A stretch of 27,093 nt of DNA from contig JBDLRN010000002.1 of NCBI GenBank assembly GCA_039800005.1, forward strand, positions 1 to 27,093. The letters are read 5' to 3'. Below the pieces are notes generated by a model. The model was given only the letters and a program-made list of their open reading frames with translations, ran no database searches and was not told where the DNA came from. The DNA comes from Casp-actino8 sp039800005 (GTDB lineage: Bacteria; Actinomycetota; Acidimicrobiia; Acidimicrobiales; Ilumatobacteraceae). This document shows positions 1 through 8,257 of the stretch, piece after piece. Within the stretch, counting starts at the first letter, position 1. Every line of letters starts with the position of its first letter. The position numbers were made by a program, and so were the translations under genes.

Positions 1-1023
1 GGTAATGCGCAGTACCGTACGTTCATGGACGTGACCACGGTCGGCGACGACTTCGCCATTGCTCATCACGGGAACGCCGTACACCGTTACGACGACTTGT
101 CTCCTGAATCTTCGTACGAATTCGACGGTGTGACGTTTCGCACATTGCCACGGCCCGGCGGATCGATGTTGTGTCGCTTCGCCACGGTGAACGACGTGCA
201 CTTCGGCGAAGTCGATTGCGGACGTATGGACGGTCGTGCCGACGGGCCGATTCAACGCCGCGCTCCTCACGAGACACCTCACCCAGAACTCATGAATCAG
301 GCGGCGGTACGCGAGATCGACGCGATCGATCCGTTCACCGTCCTCGTGAAAGGCGATCTCACCCTCGACGGCTCCGACGAGGAGTTCGCCGCGTTCGAGA
401 ACTGTTATCGCCCGACCTTCGGTGATCGTCTGCACGTCGTCCGCGGCAACCACGACGCCTACCACGATCAAGGCGTGTACGACCAGGACCTCTGGATCGA
501 GATGCCCGGACTCTGCGTCGCTCTCATGGACACGGTGATCGCCACACAGACCACCGGTGGCTTCACCGACGACCAGATCACTTGGCTCGACGATCACGCC
601 TCGTCGAGCGATCGACCCATACTCGTGATGGGACATCATCAGCAGTGGGTCGACGGTCGTCGCAGCAACGACTACTTCGGTCTCCACCCCGATTCGAGCG
701 ATGCACTCGATCGAGTCGTGGCCCGCCACCCCCACGTCCTCGGGTACACCGCGGGCCACACCCATCGTCATCGTGTGCGGTCGATGCCCTGCGGCGCGCC
801 GACCGTCGAGATCGGCACCTTGAAGGACTTTCCCGGCACCTGGGCCGAGTACCGCGTGTACGAGGGCGGTGTGATGCAGATCGTGCACCGCATCTCCGAT
901 CCCGAGGCACTCGCCTGGAGCGAACGTTGTCGAGGTCTCTACGCCGATTTCGGGATGCACTACGAGTCGTACGCACTCGGTACCCTCGACGAACGATGTT
1001 TCGTCTTTCCCGATCGCCGCTGA
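1..1023 (+). CDS. Calcineurin-like metallophosphoesterase, 5' partial
   Basis: This is a binuclear-metal phosphoesterase whose substrate cannot be read from the sequence. The frame is open from base 1, and the residues before the first ATG (base 25) continue sensibly into the protein, so the true start probably lies outside the window. The first ~55 residues look like a small beta-rich N-terminal domain. The metallophosphoesterase signature then follows in order: D-V-H at fragment residues 65-67 (NDVHFGE), GDLTLDG near residue 118, GNHD, GHHQ and a final GHTHRHR. These supply the usual metal ligands and catalytic His. No signal peptide or membrane segment is visible in the part seen. The aminotransferase gene starts 27 bases downstream, so an operon is likely. 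The family includes cyclic-nucleotide phosphodiesterases and purple-acid-phosphatase-like enzymes; family assignment is firm, substrate unknown. Confidence 0.85.
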   Translation, partial: GNAQYRTFMDVTTVGDDFAIAHHGNAVHRYDDLSPESSYEFDGVTFRTLPRPGGSMLCRFATVNDVHFGEVDCGRMDGRADGPIQRRAPHETPHPELMNQAAVREIDAIDPFTVLVKGDLTLDGSDEEFAAFENCYRPTFGDRLHVVRGNHDAYHDQGVYDQDLWIEMPGLCVALMDTVIATQTTGGFTDDQITWLDDHASSSDRPILVMGHHQQWVDGRRSNDYFGLHPDSSDALDRVVARHPHVLGYTAGHTHRHRVRSMPCGAPTVEIGTLKDFPGTWAEYRVYEGGVMQIVHRISDPEALAWSERCRGLYADFGMHYESYALGTLDERCFVFPDRR

Positions 1024-1050
1024 CGAGATCTTTCGTGTGATGGAGACGAT

Positions 1051-2211
1051 GTGAACGACTCACGCTGGACGGCCGGGCTCAAGGCCGCGAGCGTTCCTCC
1101 ATTTCACGCCATGGCCATGTCGGCTCGCGCCACCGACCGAGTCCGACGCGGCCTGCCCACGCTGCTGCTTCAGGTCGGTCAACCGAGCACCGGTGCCCCC
1201 GCCGGCGCACGACGAGCCGTGATCGCCGAACTCGAAGCGGAGCGACCCCTCGGCTACACGAATTCTCCGGGCCTACCCGCCCTCGCCGAGCGAATCGCCA
1301 GCCACTATCACGACACGTATGCCGCACGAGTCGATCCGTCGGCCATCACCATCGTGTCCGGCGCGTCGGCCGGCTTCACCTTGGCGTTCATGGCCGCGTT
1401 CGACGAAGGCGATCGCGTGGGTGTGATCGAGCCGGGCTACCCGTGCTATCGCAACACTCTGCTCGCCCTCGGAGTCACGCCAGTGCCGATCCCGGTCGGA
1501 CCCGACACCCGTTGGGCTCCCACCACCGAACTGCTCGACGCGGTTGCACCACTCGACGGTCTGGTGATCGCGTCACCTTCGAATCCGACCGGCACGGTGC
1601 TCGACGCAGCATCACTCGACGTGATCGCGCGCTACTGCGACGAGCGAGCAATCCAGTTGATCGCCGACGAGATCTACCACGGCATCACGTACACCGAACC
1701 GGCTCCGACCGTGATCGGTCGGAACGACAAAGCCGTGGTGATCAACTCGTTCTCCAAATACTTCTCGATGACGGGCTGGCGACTCGGTTGGATGGTGACT
1801 CCCGAGCATCTGCGCGAGGCCGTCGATCGTCTTCAGCAGAATCTCTACATCTGCGCGTCGCACGTGAGCCAGATCGCCGGCCTGGCGGCCTTCGACTGCG
1901 GCGACGAACTCGACGCCCACGTGAGGCGATACGCCGCCAATCGCGATCGTTTGATCGACGGTCTGGATCGGGCCGGAATCATCGATTTCGCCGAGGCCGA
2001 CGGAGCCTTCTACGTCTACGCCGACGTGAGTCATCTCACCGACGACTCGATGGTGTTGTGCAACCGCTGGCTCGACGAAATCGGGGTGGCCGCCACTCCC
2101 GGACTCGATTTCGATCTGAGCCGCGGTCATCGATACGTTCGCTTCTCGTACGCCGGTTCACTCGATCACATCGACGGGGCCTGCGAACTTCTCGCGACAT
2201 GGAAGCCATGA
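1051..2211 (+). CDS. Class I/II PLP-dependent aminotransferase
   Basis: A 386-residue fold-type I aminotransferase, cytosolic, expected to move an amino group between an amino acid and a 2-oxo acid. Visible motifs are SNPTG (Asn contacting PLP), ADEIYHG (Asp to the pyridine nitrogen), NSFSKYFSMTGWRLGW with the Schiff-base Lys at residue 236, and a C-terminal YVRFSYA with the substrate-carboxylate Arg. The length is normal for the family. The GTG start at 1051 is chosen because a GGAG stands at 1042-1045 with suitable spacing. The stop overlaps the ATG of the CoA-transferase gene (ATGA at 2208-2211), so the two are translationally coupled. The sequence resembles aspartate or aromatic aminotransferases, but the amino acid used cannot be assigned. 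Confidence 0.9.
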   Translation: MNDSRWTAGLKAASVPPFHAMAMSARATDRVRRGLPTLLLQVGQPSTGAPAGARRAVIAELEAERPLGYTNSPGLPALAERIASHYHDTYAARVDPSAITIVSGASAGFTLAFMAAFDEGDRVGVIEPGYPCYRNTLLALGVTPVPIPVGPDTRWAPTTELLDAVAPLDGLVIASPSNPTGTVLDAASLDVIARYCDERAIQLIADEIYHGITYTEPAPTVIGRNDKAVVINSFSKYFSMTGWRLGWMVTPEHLREAVDRLQQNLYICASHVSQIAGLAAFDCGDELDAHVRRYAANRDRLIDGLDRAGIIDFAEADGAFYVYADVSHLTDDSMVLCNRWLDEIGVAATPGLDFDLSRGHRYVRFSYAGSLDHIDGACELLATWKP

Positions 2212-3347
2212 ACGACGCCACTCCACCCGACACCACACCTCTCCGCGATCTTCGCGTCATCGATCTGTCGACCGTGATCGCCGGACCCAACTGTGCGCGT
2301 TATCTCGCCGACTTCGGGGCCGACGTCATCAAGGTCGAGCGACCCGACACCGGCGACAGTCTCCGCAACATGGCCTGGAAGGACCCGCGCGACGGAGTCG
2401 GCCTGTGGTGGAAGCTCGCCAACCGCAACAAGCGCACGATCGCTCTCGACCTGAAGAGTGGTGACGATCGCGACGTCTTCCTGCGGCTCGTTCGTGACGC
2501 TCACGTCCTCGTCGAGAACTTCCGTCCCGGCACGCTCGAGCGTCTCGGTCTCGGCCCCGATCGACTGCACGAGATCAATCCGTCGCTGATCGTCACCCGG
2601 GTGACCGGTTTCGGCCAGAACGGTCCGTACGCCGATCGACCCGGATTCGCCTCGATCGCCGAGTCGATGTCGGGTTACGCGGCGGTGAACGGTGAGAAGG
2701 ACGGTCCACCCCTCCTCCCGGCCATCGCACTCACCGACGAACTCACCGCCTTGGTGGCCGCCTTCGCCACCATGGTCGCCGTGCACTCCGGTGTCGGACA
2801 GGTGGTCGACGTGAGTCTGCTCGAGAGCATCTTCCACGTGATGGGTCCGGTGGCATCGCTCTACGCGCTCACCGGCGAACTGCAACCGCGACTCGGTTCG
2901 GGGCTTCCGTACACCGTGCCCCGCGGCGTCTACCGGTGTCGCGACGGATCGTGGGTCGGGGTGTCGGCGTCGTCCGACACCGTCGCCGCCCGAGTCATGC
3001 GCATCCTCGGCGTCGCCGATGATCCACGCTTCACGTCGTTCGCCGGCCGGACCGCGAACCACGAGGAACTCGAACGACTGATGGTCGACTGGTGCGCCGC
3101 TCGCGACCGTGACGAGGTGGTGCGGGTGTTCGAGGAGGCCGAAGCCGCGATCGGCCCGGTCCTCGACATGGCCGACATCGCCCGAGATCCCCATTTCCGA
3201 GCACGAGAAGCCGTGGTCGACGTGGGCGACACTCCGATGCAGAATCTGATCGCTCGACTCTCGCGCACACCGGGTCGACTCCGTCATCCGGGGCGGCCAC
3301 TAGATGCCGATGGCGACGAGATCCGTAGAAATGGATGGGAAAGATGA
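2208..3347 (+). CDS. CaiB/BaiF family (class III) CoA-transferase
   Basis: A 379-residue class III CoA-transferase, which moves CoA between carboxylic acids (some relatives are racemases or lyases). It opens with the family hallmark LRVIDLSTVIAGP, followed by LADFGADVIKVERPDTGD, NRNKRTIALDLK, a LVENFRPGTLERLGLG segment and GQVVDVSLLES. At the position where many members carry the acyl-accepting Asp, this protein appears to have Glu (E206 in SLLES); Glu also occurs in relatives, so this alone does not indicate inactivity. ATG 2208 is chosen because it overlaps the previous stop; an in-frame ATG at 2199 is an alternative. Its own stop overlaps the start of the deoxyribosyltransferase-like gene. 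The acyl substrates are unknown. Confidence 0.88.
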   Translation: MNDATPPDTTPLRDLRVIDLSTVIAGPNCARYLADFGADVIKVERPDTGDSLRNMAWKDPRDGVGLWWKLANRNKRTIALDLKSGDDRDVFLRLVRDAHVLVENFRPGTLERLGLGPDRLHEINPSLIVTRVTGFGQNGPYADRPGFASIAESMSGYAAVNGEKDGPPLLPAIALTDELTALVAAFATMVAVHSGVGQVVDVSLLESIFHVMGPVASLYALTGELQPRLGSGLPYTVPRGVYRCRDGSWVGVSASSDTVAARVMRILGVADDPRFTSFAGRTANHEELERLMVDWCAARDRDEVVRVFEEAEAAIGPVLDMADIARDPHFRAREAVVDVGDTPMQNLIARLSRTPGRLRHPGRPLDADGDEIRRNGWER

Positions 3348-3772
3348 CGACGAAACCGTACGTGTACGTGGCCGGCCCACTCTTCGACGAGGGAGAGCGT
3401 TGGTTCATCGAGAAGGTCGACGCGCTCGTGCAGGAATGCGGTTGCGACACCTTTCTCCCGCACCGTGACAATCCACCCAAGACCGCCGACAACGTGCGGC
3501 TCATCTTCGAGAACGACAAGGGCGGCATCGACCGATGCGACGTGGTGGTGGCCAATCTCAACGGGGTCATGACCGACGATGGGACCGCGTGGGAGATGGG
3601 CTACGCCTTCGCTCACGGCAAGTTCATCATCGGGCTCTACACCGACTGGCGAGCCCGCTTTCCCGCCCCGGACGAAGTCGTCAATCTGATGATGCAGTGC
3701 TCGATGGATCGACTCGTGCGCTCGCTCGACGAATTGCGAGCGGCCCTCCTCGACTGGAAGTCGTCACGCTGA
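3344..3772 (+). CDS. Nucleoside 2-deoxyribosyltransferase-like protein
   Basis: A 142-residue cytosolic protein of the nucleoside 2-deoxyribosyltransferase/N-glycosidase family, whose members cleave or exchange N-glycosidic bonds of (deoxy)nucleosides or nucleotides. It has the N-terminal YVAGPLF strand-loop, a middle CDVVVANLNG segment and GTAWEMGYAFA. The Glu of the last motif, E84, matches the catalytic Glu of the family. The length is typical. ATG 3344 is chosen over ATG 3335 because it makes an ATGA overlap with the CoA-transferase stop and has GGATGG at 3333-3338 as a plausible ribosome site. It is the last gene of the operon and converges with msrA 13 bases away. Whether it acts on deoxynucleosides, nucleotides or another N-glycoside is not visible. 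Confidence 0.85.
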   Translation: MTTKPYVYVAGPLFDEGERWFIEKVDALVQECGCDTFLPHRDNPPKTADNVRLIFENDKGGIDRCDVVVANLNGVMTDDGTAWEMGYAFAHGKFIIGLYTDWRARFPAPDEVVNLMMQCSMDRLVRSLDELRAALLDWKSSR

Positions 3773-3785
3773 GCGGCGATACAGG

Positions 3786-4436
3786 TCAGGCACCGGTTCC
3801 GATGGGGCACGACACACCGGTTCCGCCGATCCCGCAATAACCATTGGGGTTCTTGCCCAAGTACTGCTGGTGATACGGCTCGGCGTAGAAGAAGGCACCG
3901 AGTGGTGCGACTTCGGTCGTGATGGCGGCGTAGCCAGCCGAGGACAGGCGCTCTTGATACACGCGCAACGATTCGGCCACGATCGAGGTCTGCTCGTCGG
4001 ACGTGGTGTACACCGCGCTGCGGTACTGAGTGCCGATGTCGTTGCCCTGACGCATTCCCTGAGTGGGGTCGTGATTCTCCCAGAAGACACGGAGGAGATC
4101 GGTGTAGGTCACACGAGCCGGATCGAACACCACCAAAACCACTTCGGTGTGACCGGTCAGACCGCTGCACGTCTCTTCGTAGGTCGGGTTCGGCGTGTAG
4201 CCACCGGCGTAACCGACCGCGGTGGAGTGCACACCCTCGAGCTGCCAGAACTTGCGCTCGGCACCCCAGAAGCAACCCATGCCGAAGACGGCTGTCTGCA
4301 TGGCGTCCAGCCACGGCGGGGTGAGCGGCGTACCGAGAACGAAATGAGATGCGGGAACCGGCATCGTCTGATCGGTGCGGCCGGGCAACGCCTGTTCCGG
4401 TGTCACCATGGCCACGCTCTTCTTGGCGAACAACAT
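3786..4436 (-). CDS. msrA: Peptide-methionine (S)-S-oxide reductase MsrA
   Basis: MsrA reduces the S-epimer of methionine sulfoxide in proteins and free Met, using a thiol relay recycled by thioredoxin. The 216-residue protein has GCFWG with catalytic Cys55, the segments HSTAVGYAGGYTPNPTYEE and FWENHDPTQGMRQGNDIGTQYRSAVY, and a C-terminal tail with Cys201 and Cys210 as probable resolving cysteines, as in the long E. coli-type enzyme. The N-terminal extension (LFAKKS...VTPEQALPGR) also matches that class, supporting ATG 4436. A TAGCCT hexamer at 4443-4448 stands six bases before the ATG, in the 14-base gap after the ABC permease stop, so msrA is probably transcribed on its own as a leaderless mRNA. 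No msrB is seen nearby. Confidence 0.96.
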   Translation of the reverse strand: MLFAKKSVAMVTPEQALPGRTDQTMPVPASHFVLGTPLTPPWLDAMQTAVFGMGCFWGAERKFWQLEGVHSTAVGYAGGYTPNPTYEETCSGLTGHTEVVLVVFDPARVTYTDLLRVFWENHDPTQGMRQGNDIGTQYRSAVYTTSDEQTSIVAESLRVYQERLSSAGYAAITTEVAPLGAFFYAEPYHQQYLGKNPNGYCGIGGTGVSCPIGTGA

Positions 4437-4442
4437 GCAGTG

Positions 4443-4448
4443 AGGCTA
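4443..4448 (-). promoter_or_regulatory. Putative -10 box for leaderless msrA
   Basis: TAGCCT on the minus strand followed by six bases and the ATG of msrA. It fits the TANNNT actinobacterial -10 form and would place transcription start at or next to the A of the start codon. Inferred from spacing only. Confidence 0.5.
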
Positions 4449-4450
4449 CG

Positions 4451-5257
4451 TCACTTGCACAGGAGCGTGTCGACGCGGCGCGCGGCGACCGTGAGACCGA
4501 CCACGGTGAGCGCGAGCAGATACGTCACGTGCACGACGATGCCCCATGTGGCGATGCCCAAGCTGGCGGCCCGCACCAGAGCCACACCGTGGTACAGCGG
4601 ACTGACCTGCACCAGCCATCCCCAATCTCCGTACGACGACAAGGGGTAGAAAGTGGCCGAGAAGAGGAACAAGGGCAACACGATCGTCTGGACCCAGTCG
4701 AAGTCCTCCCACGAACGCATGAACGTGGTCGCCGCCATCCCCACCGATGCGCAGGCCGCTCCGAGCAACAGGCACGCCGGGACCGCGAACACGACCGTCC
4801 ACGCGTCGGTGAGGCCGAGCGCCACGAGACACCCGAGGAAGACGATCGAGTACAAGGTGCCCCGGGTGAGCGCCCAACCGATCTCGCCCACCGCCACGTC
4901 ACGTGAACTCATGGGAGTGGCGAGGATGCCGTCGTACAGGCGGGCGTGGCGAAGCTTGAAGTAGATGTTCATCGTGCTGTCGTACACCGCTCCGTTCATG
5001 GCCGAACTGGCCATGAGGGCCGGGGCCACGAATTCGGCGTACTCGATCGACCGACCGGCGAAGGTGACGTCGCCCACCAGCGAGCCGAAACCGATACGGA
5101 TGGAGAAGAGGTAGAACAGCGGCTCGAAGAATCCCGAGACGATGATCATCCACGACATCTTGTTCACGTAGAGGCTGCGCTCGATCATGCGATGAGCCCG
5201 ATGGGACTGGCGCAGGATCGGTGGAACGACCCGCAACATCAGAACCGGGCCGCTCAT
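4451..5257 (-). CDS. ABC-2 type transporter permease (second permease of the operon)
   Basis: A 268-residue integral membrane subunit of an ABC-2 exporter. An N-terminal cytoplasmic stretch (RAHRMIERSLYVNKMSW) leads into hydrophobic segments, with a central cytoplasmic loop HARLYDGILATPMSSRDVAVGEIGWAL typical of NodJ/DrrB-like permeases, then several helices and a last helix ending near the C-terminus. ATG 5257 is chosen because it overlaps the previous gene's stop (ATGA at 5254-5257) and has AAGAGG about eight bases upstream. The frame stays open further upstream, but that stretch is the antisense shadow of the first permease gene. With the neighbouring permease it should form a heterodimeric channel energised by the ATPase at 6040-6963. 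The exported substrate (drug, lipid or polysaccharide precursor) is not readable. Confidence 0.88.
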   Translation of the reverse strand: MSGPVLMLRVVPPILRQSHRAHRMIERSLYVNKMSWMIIVSGFFEPLFYLFSIRIGFGSLVGDVTFAGRSIEYAEFVAPALMASSAMNGAVYDSTMNIYFKLRHARLYDGILATPMSSRDVAVGEIGWALTRGTLYSIVFLGCLVALGLTDAWTVVFAVPACLLLGAACASVGMAATTFMRSWEDFDWVQTIVLPLFLFSATFYPLSSYGDWGWLVQVSPLYHGVALVRAASLGIATWGIVVHVTYLLALTVVGLTVAARRVDTLLCK

Positions 5258-6036
5258 CGGTACAACCTCTTGGCGAAGAAGCGGTCGCACAGGTACAGAC
5301 CCAGAGTCACGTACACCACCAGCACCGCGACGTGTCCGACCACGGCACCGACACCGATGGTCTCGAGCACGAAGCCTCGGCTCAGTTCGACCCCGTGCCA
5401 CAGCGGGGTCACCCACGCCACCGGCTTCATGGCATCGGGAAGGGCGTCGACGGGATAGAACGCTCCACCGAACAAGAACAGTGGTGTGACCACGAACCTC
5501 TGCACGTAGTTGAAGGACTGGTCGTATTCGCGAGTGGCCGCGTAGGCGCCGACGGTGGTCGAGAAGGCCAGACCGCACAACACCGTCGACACGACCGCCG
5601 GTATCAGGCCCCACGAACGCGTCGAGGGAACGAACGCGAGCACGACACCGACTCCCACCACACCGATTCCCACGCGAGTCGCCCACCAGAGCAGTTGCCC
5701 GGCCACGATCTGACGCGAACTCAACGTGGTTGCGGCCATCGACTCATAACTGCCGCTCCACTTGAATCCGGCCAACACGGGGTATGTCGACTCGAACGAA
5801 CCGATCAGCATCGCCGTGGTGGCGAGCAGACCCGGCGCGAGAAAGGCCAGGTACTCCACACCACCCAAGGCATCGGTCGACGAACTCCGCGCGTCGACCA
5901 GCGATCCGACACCGAGTCCCATACCGAGCAGGAAGAGGATCGGCTGTACGAATCCGAGAGTCAGGTTGGTCTTCCAGATGCGCTTCAGAAGAGTCATGTG
6001 GCTCTCCCACACGCGAATGGCCGGCGGAGTGCTCAT
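5254..6036 (-). CDS. ABC-2 type transporter permease (first permease of the operon)
   Basis: A 260-residue integral membrane protein with about six hydrophobic segments. The N-terminal half has the ABC-2 layout: WKTNLTLGFVQPILFLLGMGLGVGSLV, then FLAPGLLATTAML, and the loop KWSGSYESMAATTLSSRQIVAGQLLWW. The segment FVVTPLFLFGGAFYPVDALP is characteristic of this permease class. It begins three bases after the ATPase stop and overlaps the second permease by four bases, so the three genes form one translationally linked operon. The two permeases are clearly related in plan but not identical, which suggests a heterodimeric exporter. The substrate is unknown. Confidence 0.88.
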   Translation of the reverse strand: MSTPPAIRVWESHMTLLKRIWKTNLTLGFVQPILFLLGMGLGVGSLVDARSSSTDALGGVEYLAFLAPGLLATTAMLIGSFESTYPVLAGFKWSGSYESMAATTLSSRQIVAGQLLWWATRVGIGVVGVGVVLAFVPSTRSWGLIPAVVSTVLCGLAFSTTVGAYAATREYDQSFNYVQRFVVTPLFLFGGAFYPVDALPDAMKPVAWVTPLWHGVELSRGFVLETIGVGAVVGHVAVLVVYVTLGLYLCDRFFAKRLYR

Positions 6037-6039
6037 GGC

Positions 6040-6963
6040 TCAGTCCACCAGAGATCGACCGGTGAGCCGGAGGAAGACGTCTTCGAGAGTGCTGCGGCGC
6101 ACGAGAGCGCTCTCGGGAACGAGGCCTCGTTCATGAACCTCGTGGAGGACCGCTTCGCCGTCGTGCGCATACACCAGAACGCGGTCGGGCAGAACCTCTT
6201 GTCGATCCCCGAGATCGGTGATGCGGGAACTCTGTTCCGAGTTGGTTCCGGCGGCGAACCGCAACTCGAGGACTTCACGGGTCGAGTGGCGTTCGATGAG
6301 CTCCCGCGGCGAACCTTCGGCCACGATGCGTCCACCGTCCATCACCACGAGTCGGTCGCAGAGTTGCTCGGCTTCGTCCATGTAGTGAGTGGTCAGCACG
6401 AGGGTGACACCCTGCTGCTTCAATCGGTAGAGCCGATCCCAGAGGATGTGCCGGGCCTGCGGATCGAGTCCGGTGGTCGGCTCGTCGAGCAGGAGCAGCT
6501 GAGGTTGATTGATGAGGCTGCGCGCGATGGTGAGACGCCGCTTCATTCCGCCACTCAGGGGTTCGACCCGTGAATCGGCCCGATCCGCCAATTGCACGAA
6601 GTCGAGGAGTTCTCGCGCTCGCGCCTTGCACTCGGATCGCGGGATGTCGAAGTAGCGCCCGTACACCACGAGGTTGTCGAAGACCGTGAGTTCGCTGTCG
6701 AGATTGTCCTGCTGCGGGACGACGCCCATTCGCGCCCGGATCTCTCGTCCGTGAGTGGCCGGATCGAGATCGAAGAGGCGCAACGTGCCGGTCGACACCG
6801 GTGACACGCACCCGATCATGCGCATGGTGCTCGATTTTCCCGCGCCGTTGGGGCCAAGGAATCCGAACGACTCGCCCGGAGCGATCGCGAAGTCGATTCC
6901 CTTCACGGCTTCGAAGTCGCCGAACTTCTTGGTCAGGCCACGCGCCACGACGATCGGATGCAC
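6040..6963 (-). CDS. ABC-2 type transporter ATP-binding protein (NodI/DrrA-like)
   Basis: A 307-residue cytoplasmic ATPase that powers the two downstream permeases. Walker A is GPNGAGKSS at residues 37-45, followed by the Q-loop PQQDNLD, the signature LSGGMKRR, Walker B LLLLDEPTTGLDP and the switch His in LTTHYMDEAEQ. A ~75-residue C-terminal extension ending in STLEDVFLRLTGRSL is the usual DrrA/NodI-type tail. The frame stays open past 6963, but an upstream start would run into the divergent acetyltransferase gene. GTG 6963 is preceded by TATCGT and six bases, the leaderless pattern seen elsewhere in the window. The related NodI and DrrA proteins export lipo-oligosaccharides or drugs; which applies here is open. 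Confidence 0.92.
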   Translation of the reverse strand: MHPIVVARGLTKKFGDFEAVKGIDFAIAPGESFGFLGPNGAGKSSTMRMIGCVSPVSTGTLRLFDLDPATHGREIRARMGVVPQQDNLDSELTVFDNLVVYGRYFDIPRSECKARARELLDFVQLADRADSRVEPLSGGMKRRLTIARSLINQPQLLLLDEPTTGLDPQARHILWDRLYRLKQQGVTLVLTTHYMDEAEQLCDRLVVMDGGRIVAEGSPRELIERHSTREVLELRFAAGTNSEQSSRITDLGDRQEVLPDRVLVYAHDGEAVLHEVHERGLVPESALVRRSTLEDVFLRLTGRSLVD

Positions 6964-6969
6964 GGAGAC

Positions 6970-6975
6970 ACGATA
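6970..6975 (-). promoter_or_regulatory. Putative -10 box for the ABC exporter operon
   Basis: TATCGT on the minus strand, six bases before GTG 6963. It supports a leaderless transcript for the ATPase gene and hence for the three-gene exporter operon. Confidence 0.5.
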
Positions 6976-6996
6976 CTGCTCGACTCCCGTCGGGCG

Positions 6997-7002
6997 TAGT
7001 GT
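6997..7002 (+). promoter_or_regulatory. Putative -10 box for the GNAT gene
   Basis: TAGTGT followed by seven bases and ATG 7010. It lies 21 bases from the divergent exporter -10 box, so both promoters share one short control region. Confidence 0.5.
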
Positions 7003-7009
7003 TGTCACG

Positions 7010-7486
7010 ATGCTGGTTCGTGATCTCACCTCCGACGATCTCGTGATCGCGCACTCGATCAACCAGGAGAACGTGCCGGCCGTCGGTCACGAATCCTTCG
7101 ACGACTTCGTCGAGATCTTCGGTGTCTGCAACATCGCTCTCGCTCTCGAAGACGCGGGAGTCGTGCGCGGCTTCTGCTTCGTTCTTCCACCGGGCACCAC
7201 CTACGACAGCCCGAATTATCTGTTCTTCACCGATCGGTTCGACGATTTCGTCTACCTCGACCGGGTCGCGATCACGGCTGGTCATCAAGGTCGTGGCGGT
7301 GGAGTGCTTCTGTACCGCGAGGTCGAACGTCGAGCTGCAGCACCGTGGTTCACTCTCGAGGTCAACGTGGTGCCCCCCAACGAAGGATCACTGCGATTCC
7401 ACCGGCGTGAAGGCTTCGAAGAAGTCGCTCAGGAGGAGACACGGCCGGGCAAGGTCGTGAGCCTCATGGCCAAGAAGTTGCGCTGA
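7010..7486 (+). CDS. GNAT-family N-acetyltransferase (COG3818-like)
   Basis: A 158-residue acetyl-CoA-dependent acyltransferase. The N-terminus IAHSINQENVPAVGHESF resembles the 'predicted GNAT' group COG3818. Motif A is RVAITAGHQGRGGGVLLYREVERRA, with the pyrophosphate-binding Q93-G-R-G96-G-G98 turn; the C-terminal part has EVNVVPPNEGSLRFHRREGFEEV, the usual beta-bulge and 'N...S..F..R.GF' region. The frame is open upstream to 6755, but ATG 7010 is preferred because TAGTGT stands seven bases before it and the upstream stretch overlaps the divergent exporter gene. The stop directly abuts the nitrilase stop on the other strand. The acceptor substrate is unknown. Confidence 0.86.
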   Translation: MLVRDLTSDDLVIAHSINQENVPAVGHESFDDFVEIFGVCNIALALEDAGVVRGFCFVLPPGTTYDSPNYLFFTDRFDDFVYLDRVAITAGHQGRGGGVLLYREVERRAAAPWFTLEVNVVPPNEGSLRFHRREGFEEVAQEETRPGKVVSLMAKKLR

Positions 7487-8257
7487 TCAACGTCGATCGG
7501 GCAGGAACCGATACCGGTCGCGCACCTCGGCCACGCGCTCGGGAGCGACCTCGGCGAACAACGTGCATTCCTCGGACGGGCCTTCGGCGAGGACTTCACC
7601 GAAGGGATCGACGATCACGCTGTCACCCGAGTACGAGAGTCCGCCACCGTCGCCCACACGATTGCAGCCCACGACGTAGGCCTGGTTCTCGATGGCCCGT
7701 GCTCGCAGAAGAGTCGACCAGTGTTCACGACGTGATGCCGGCCAGTTGGCCGGGACGAGAAACAGATCGGTCTCGTTCGCCAACTGCCAGAACTCGTCGG
7801 CGAAGCGCAGGTCGTAACACACGAAGAGCGACACCCGTAGATCGTCGACGCGAACCGTGATCAGTTCGGTTCCGGGTCGGACGTGACGATCCTCGCCACC
7901 GAAGGTGAAGGGGTGGATCTTGCGATAGCGGAACACCTCACCGGACGGTCCGGCGAGCACCAAGGTGTTGGCCGGGCGACGATCGTCGGGTGACGAGTCG
8001 GCCGGGATCTCCGGACACGATCCGGCCATCCAGATGCCGTGCCGAGCCGCGGTCGATCGCAGGAACTCCGACGACGGGCCGTTCTCGGACTCGGCGAAGT
8101 CGTCCGAGCCCACGGCGAAACCGGTGGAGAACGTCTCCGACAACACGACGAGTCGCGCTCCCGCGTCGGCCGCACCCGCGATGCGCGGCGCGAGCCGATC
8201 GAAGTTGGCCTGACGATCGCACCACACGATGTCGTGTTGGACGGCGGCGACCTTCAC
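7487..8257 (-). CDS. Nitrilase-superfamily amidohydrolase, omega-amidase-like
   Basis: A 256-residue C-N hydrolase that should cleave a carboxamide. The Glu-Lys-Cys triad is visible: E41 in VVLSETFSTGF, K113 in YRKIHPF and C147 in LFVCYDLRF. NWPASRREHW and ARAIENQAYVVGCNRVG are conserved blocks of the Nit2/omega-amidase branch, and the length matches single-domain members. GTG 8257 is chosen because it overlaps the aminotransferase stop (GTGA at 8254-8257); the longer open frame upstream is a shadow of that gene. Coupling to a class I aminotransferase suggests removal of the 2-oxoglutaramate-type product of glutamine transamination. The activity is inferred from family and context. Confidence 0.88.
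   Translation of the reverse strand: MKVAAVQHDIVWCDRQANFDRLAPRIAGAADAGARLVVLSETFSTGFAVGSDDFAESENGPSSEFLRSTAARHGIWMAGSCPEIPADSSPDDRRPANTLVLAGPSGEVFRYRKIHPFTFGGEDRHVRPGTELITVRVDDLRVSLFVCYDLRFADEFWQLANETDLFLVPANWPASRREHWSTLLRARAIENQAYVVGCNRVGDGGGLSYSGDSVIVDPFGEVLAEGPSEECTLFAEVAPERVAEVRDRYRFLPDRR

Noticed and set aside
2166..3287. 373-codon open frame on the minus strand
   Set aside because: Antisense to the CoA-transferase gene, with no motif and no start context.
5221..6573. 450-codon open frame on the plus strand
   Set aside because: Antisense to three exporter genes joined by short overlaps; its composition (His, Gln, Arg rich) is typical of a shadow frame.
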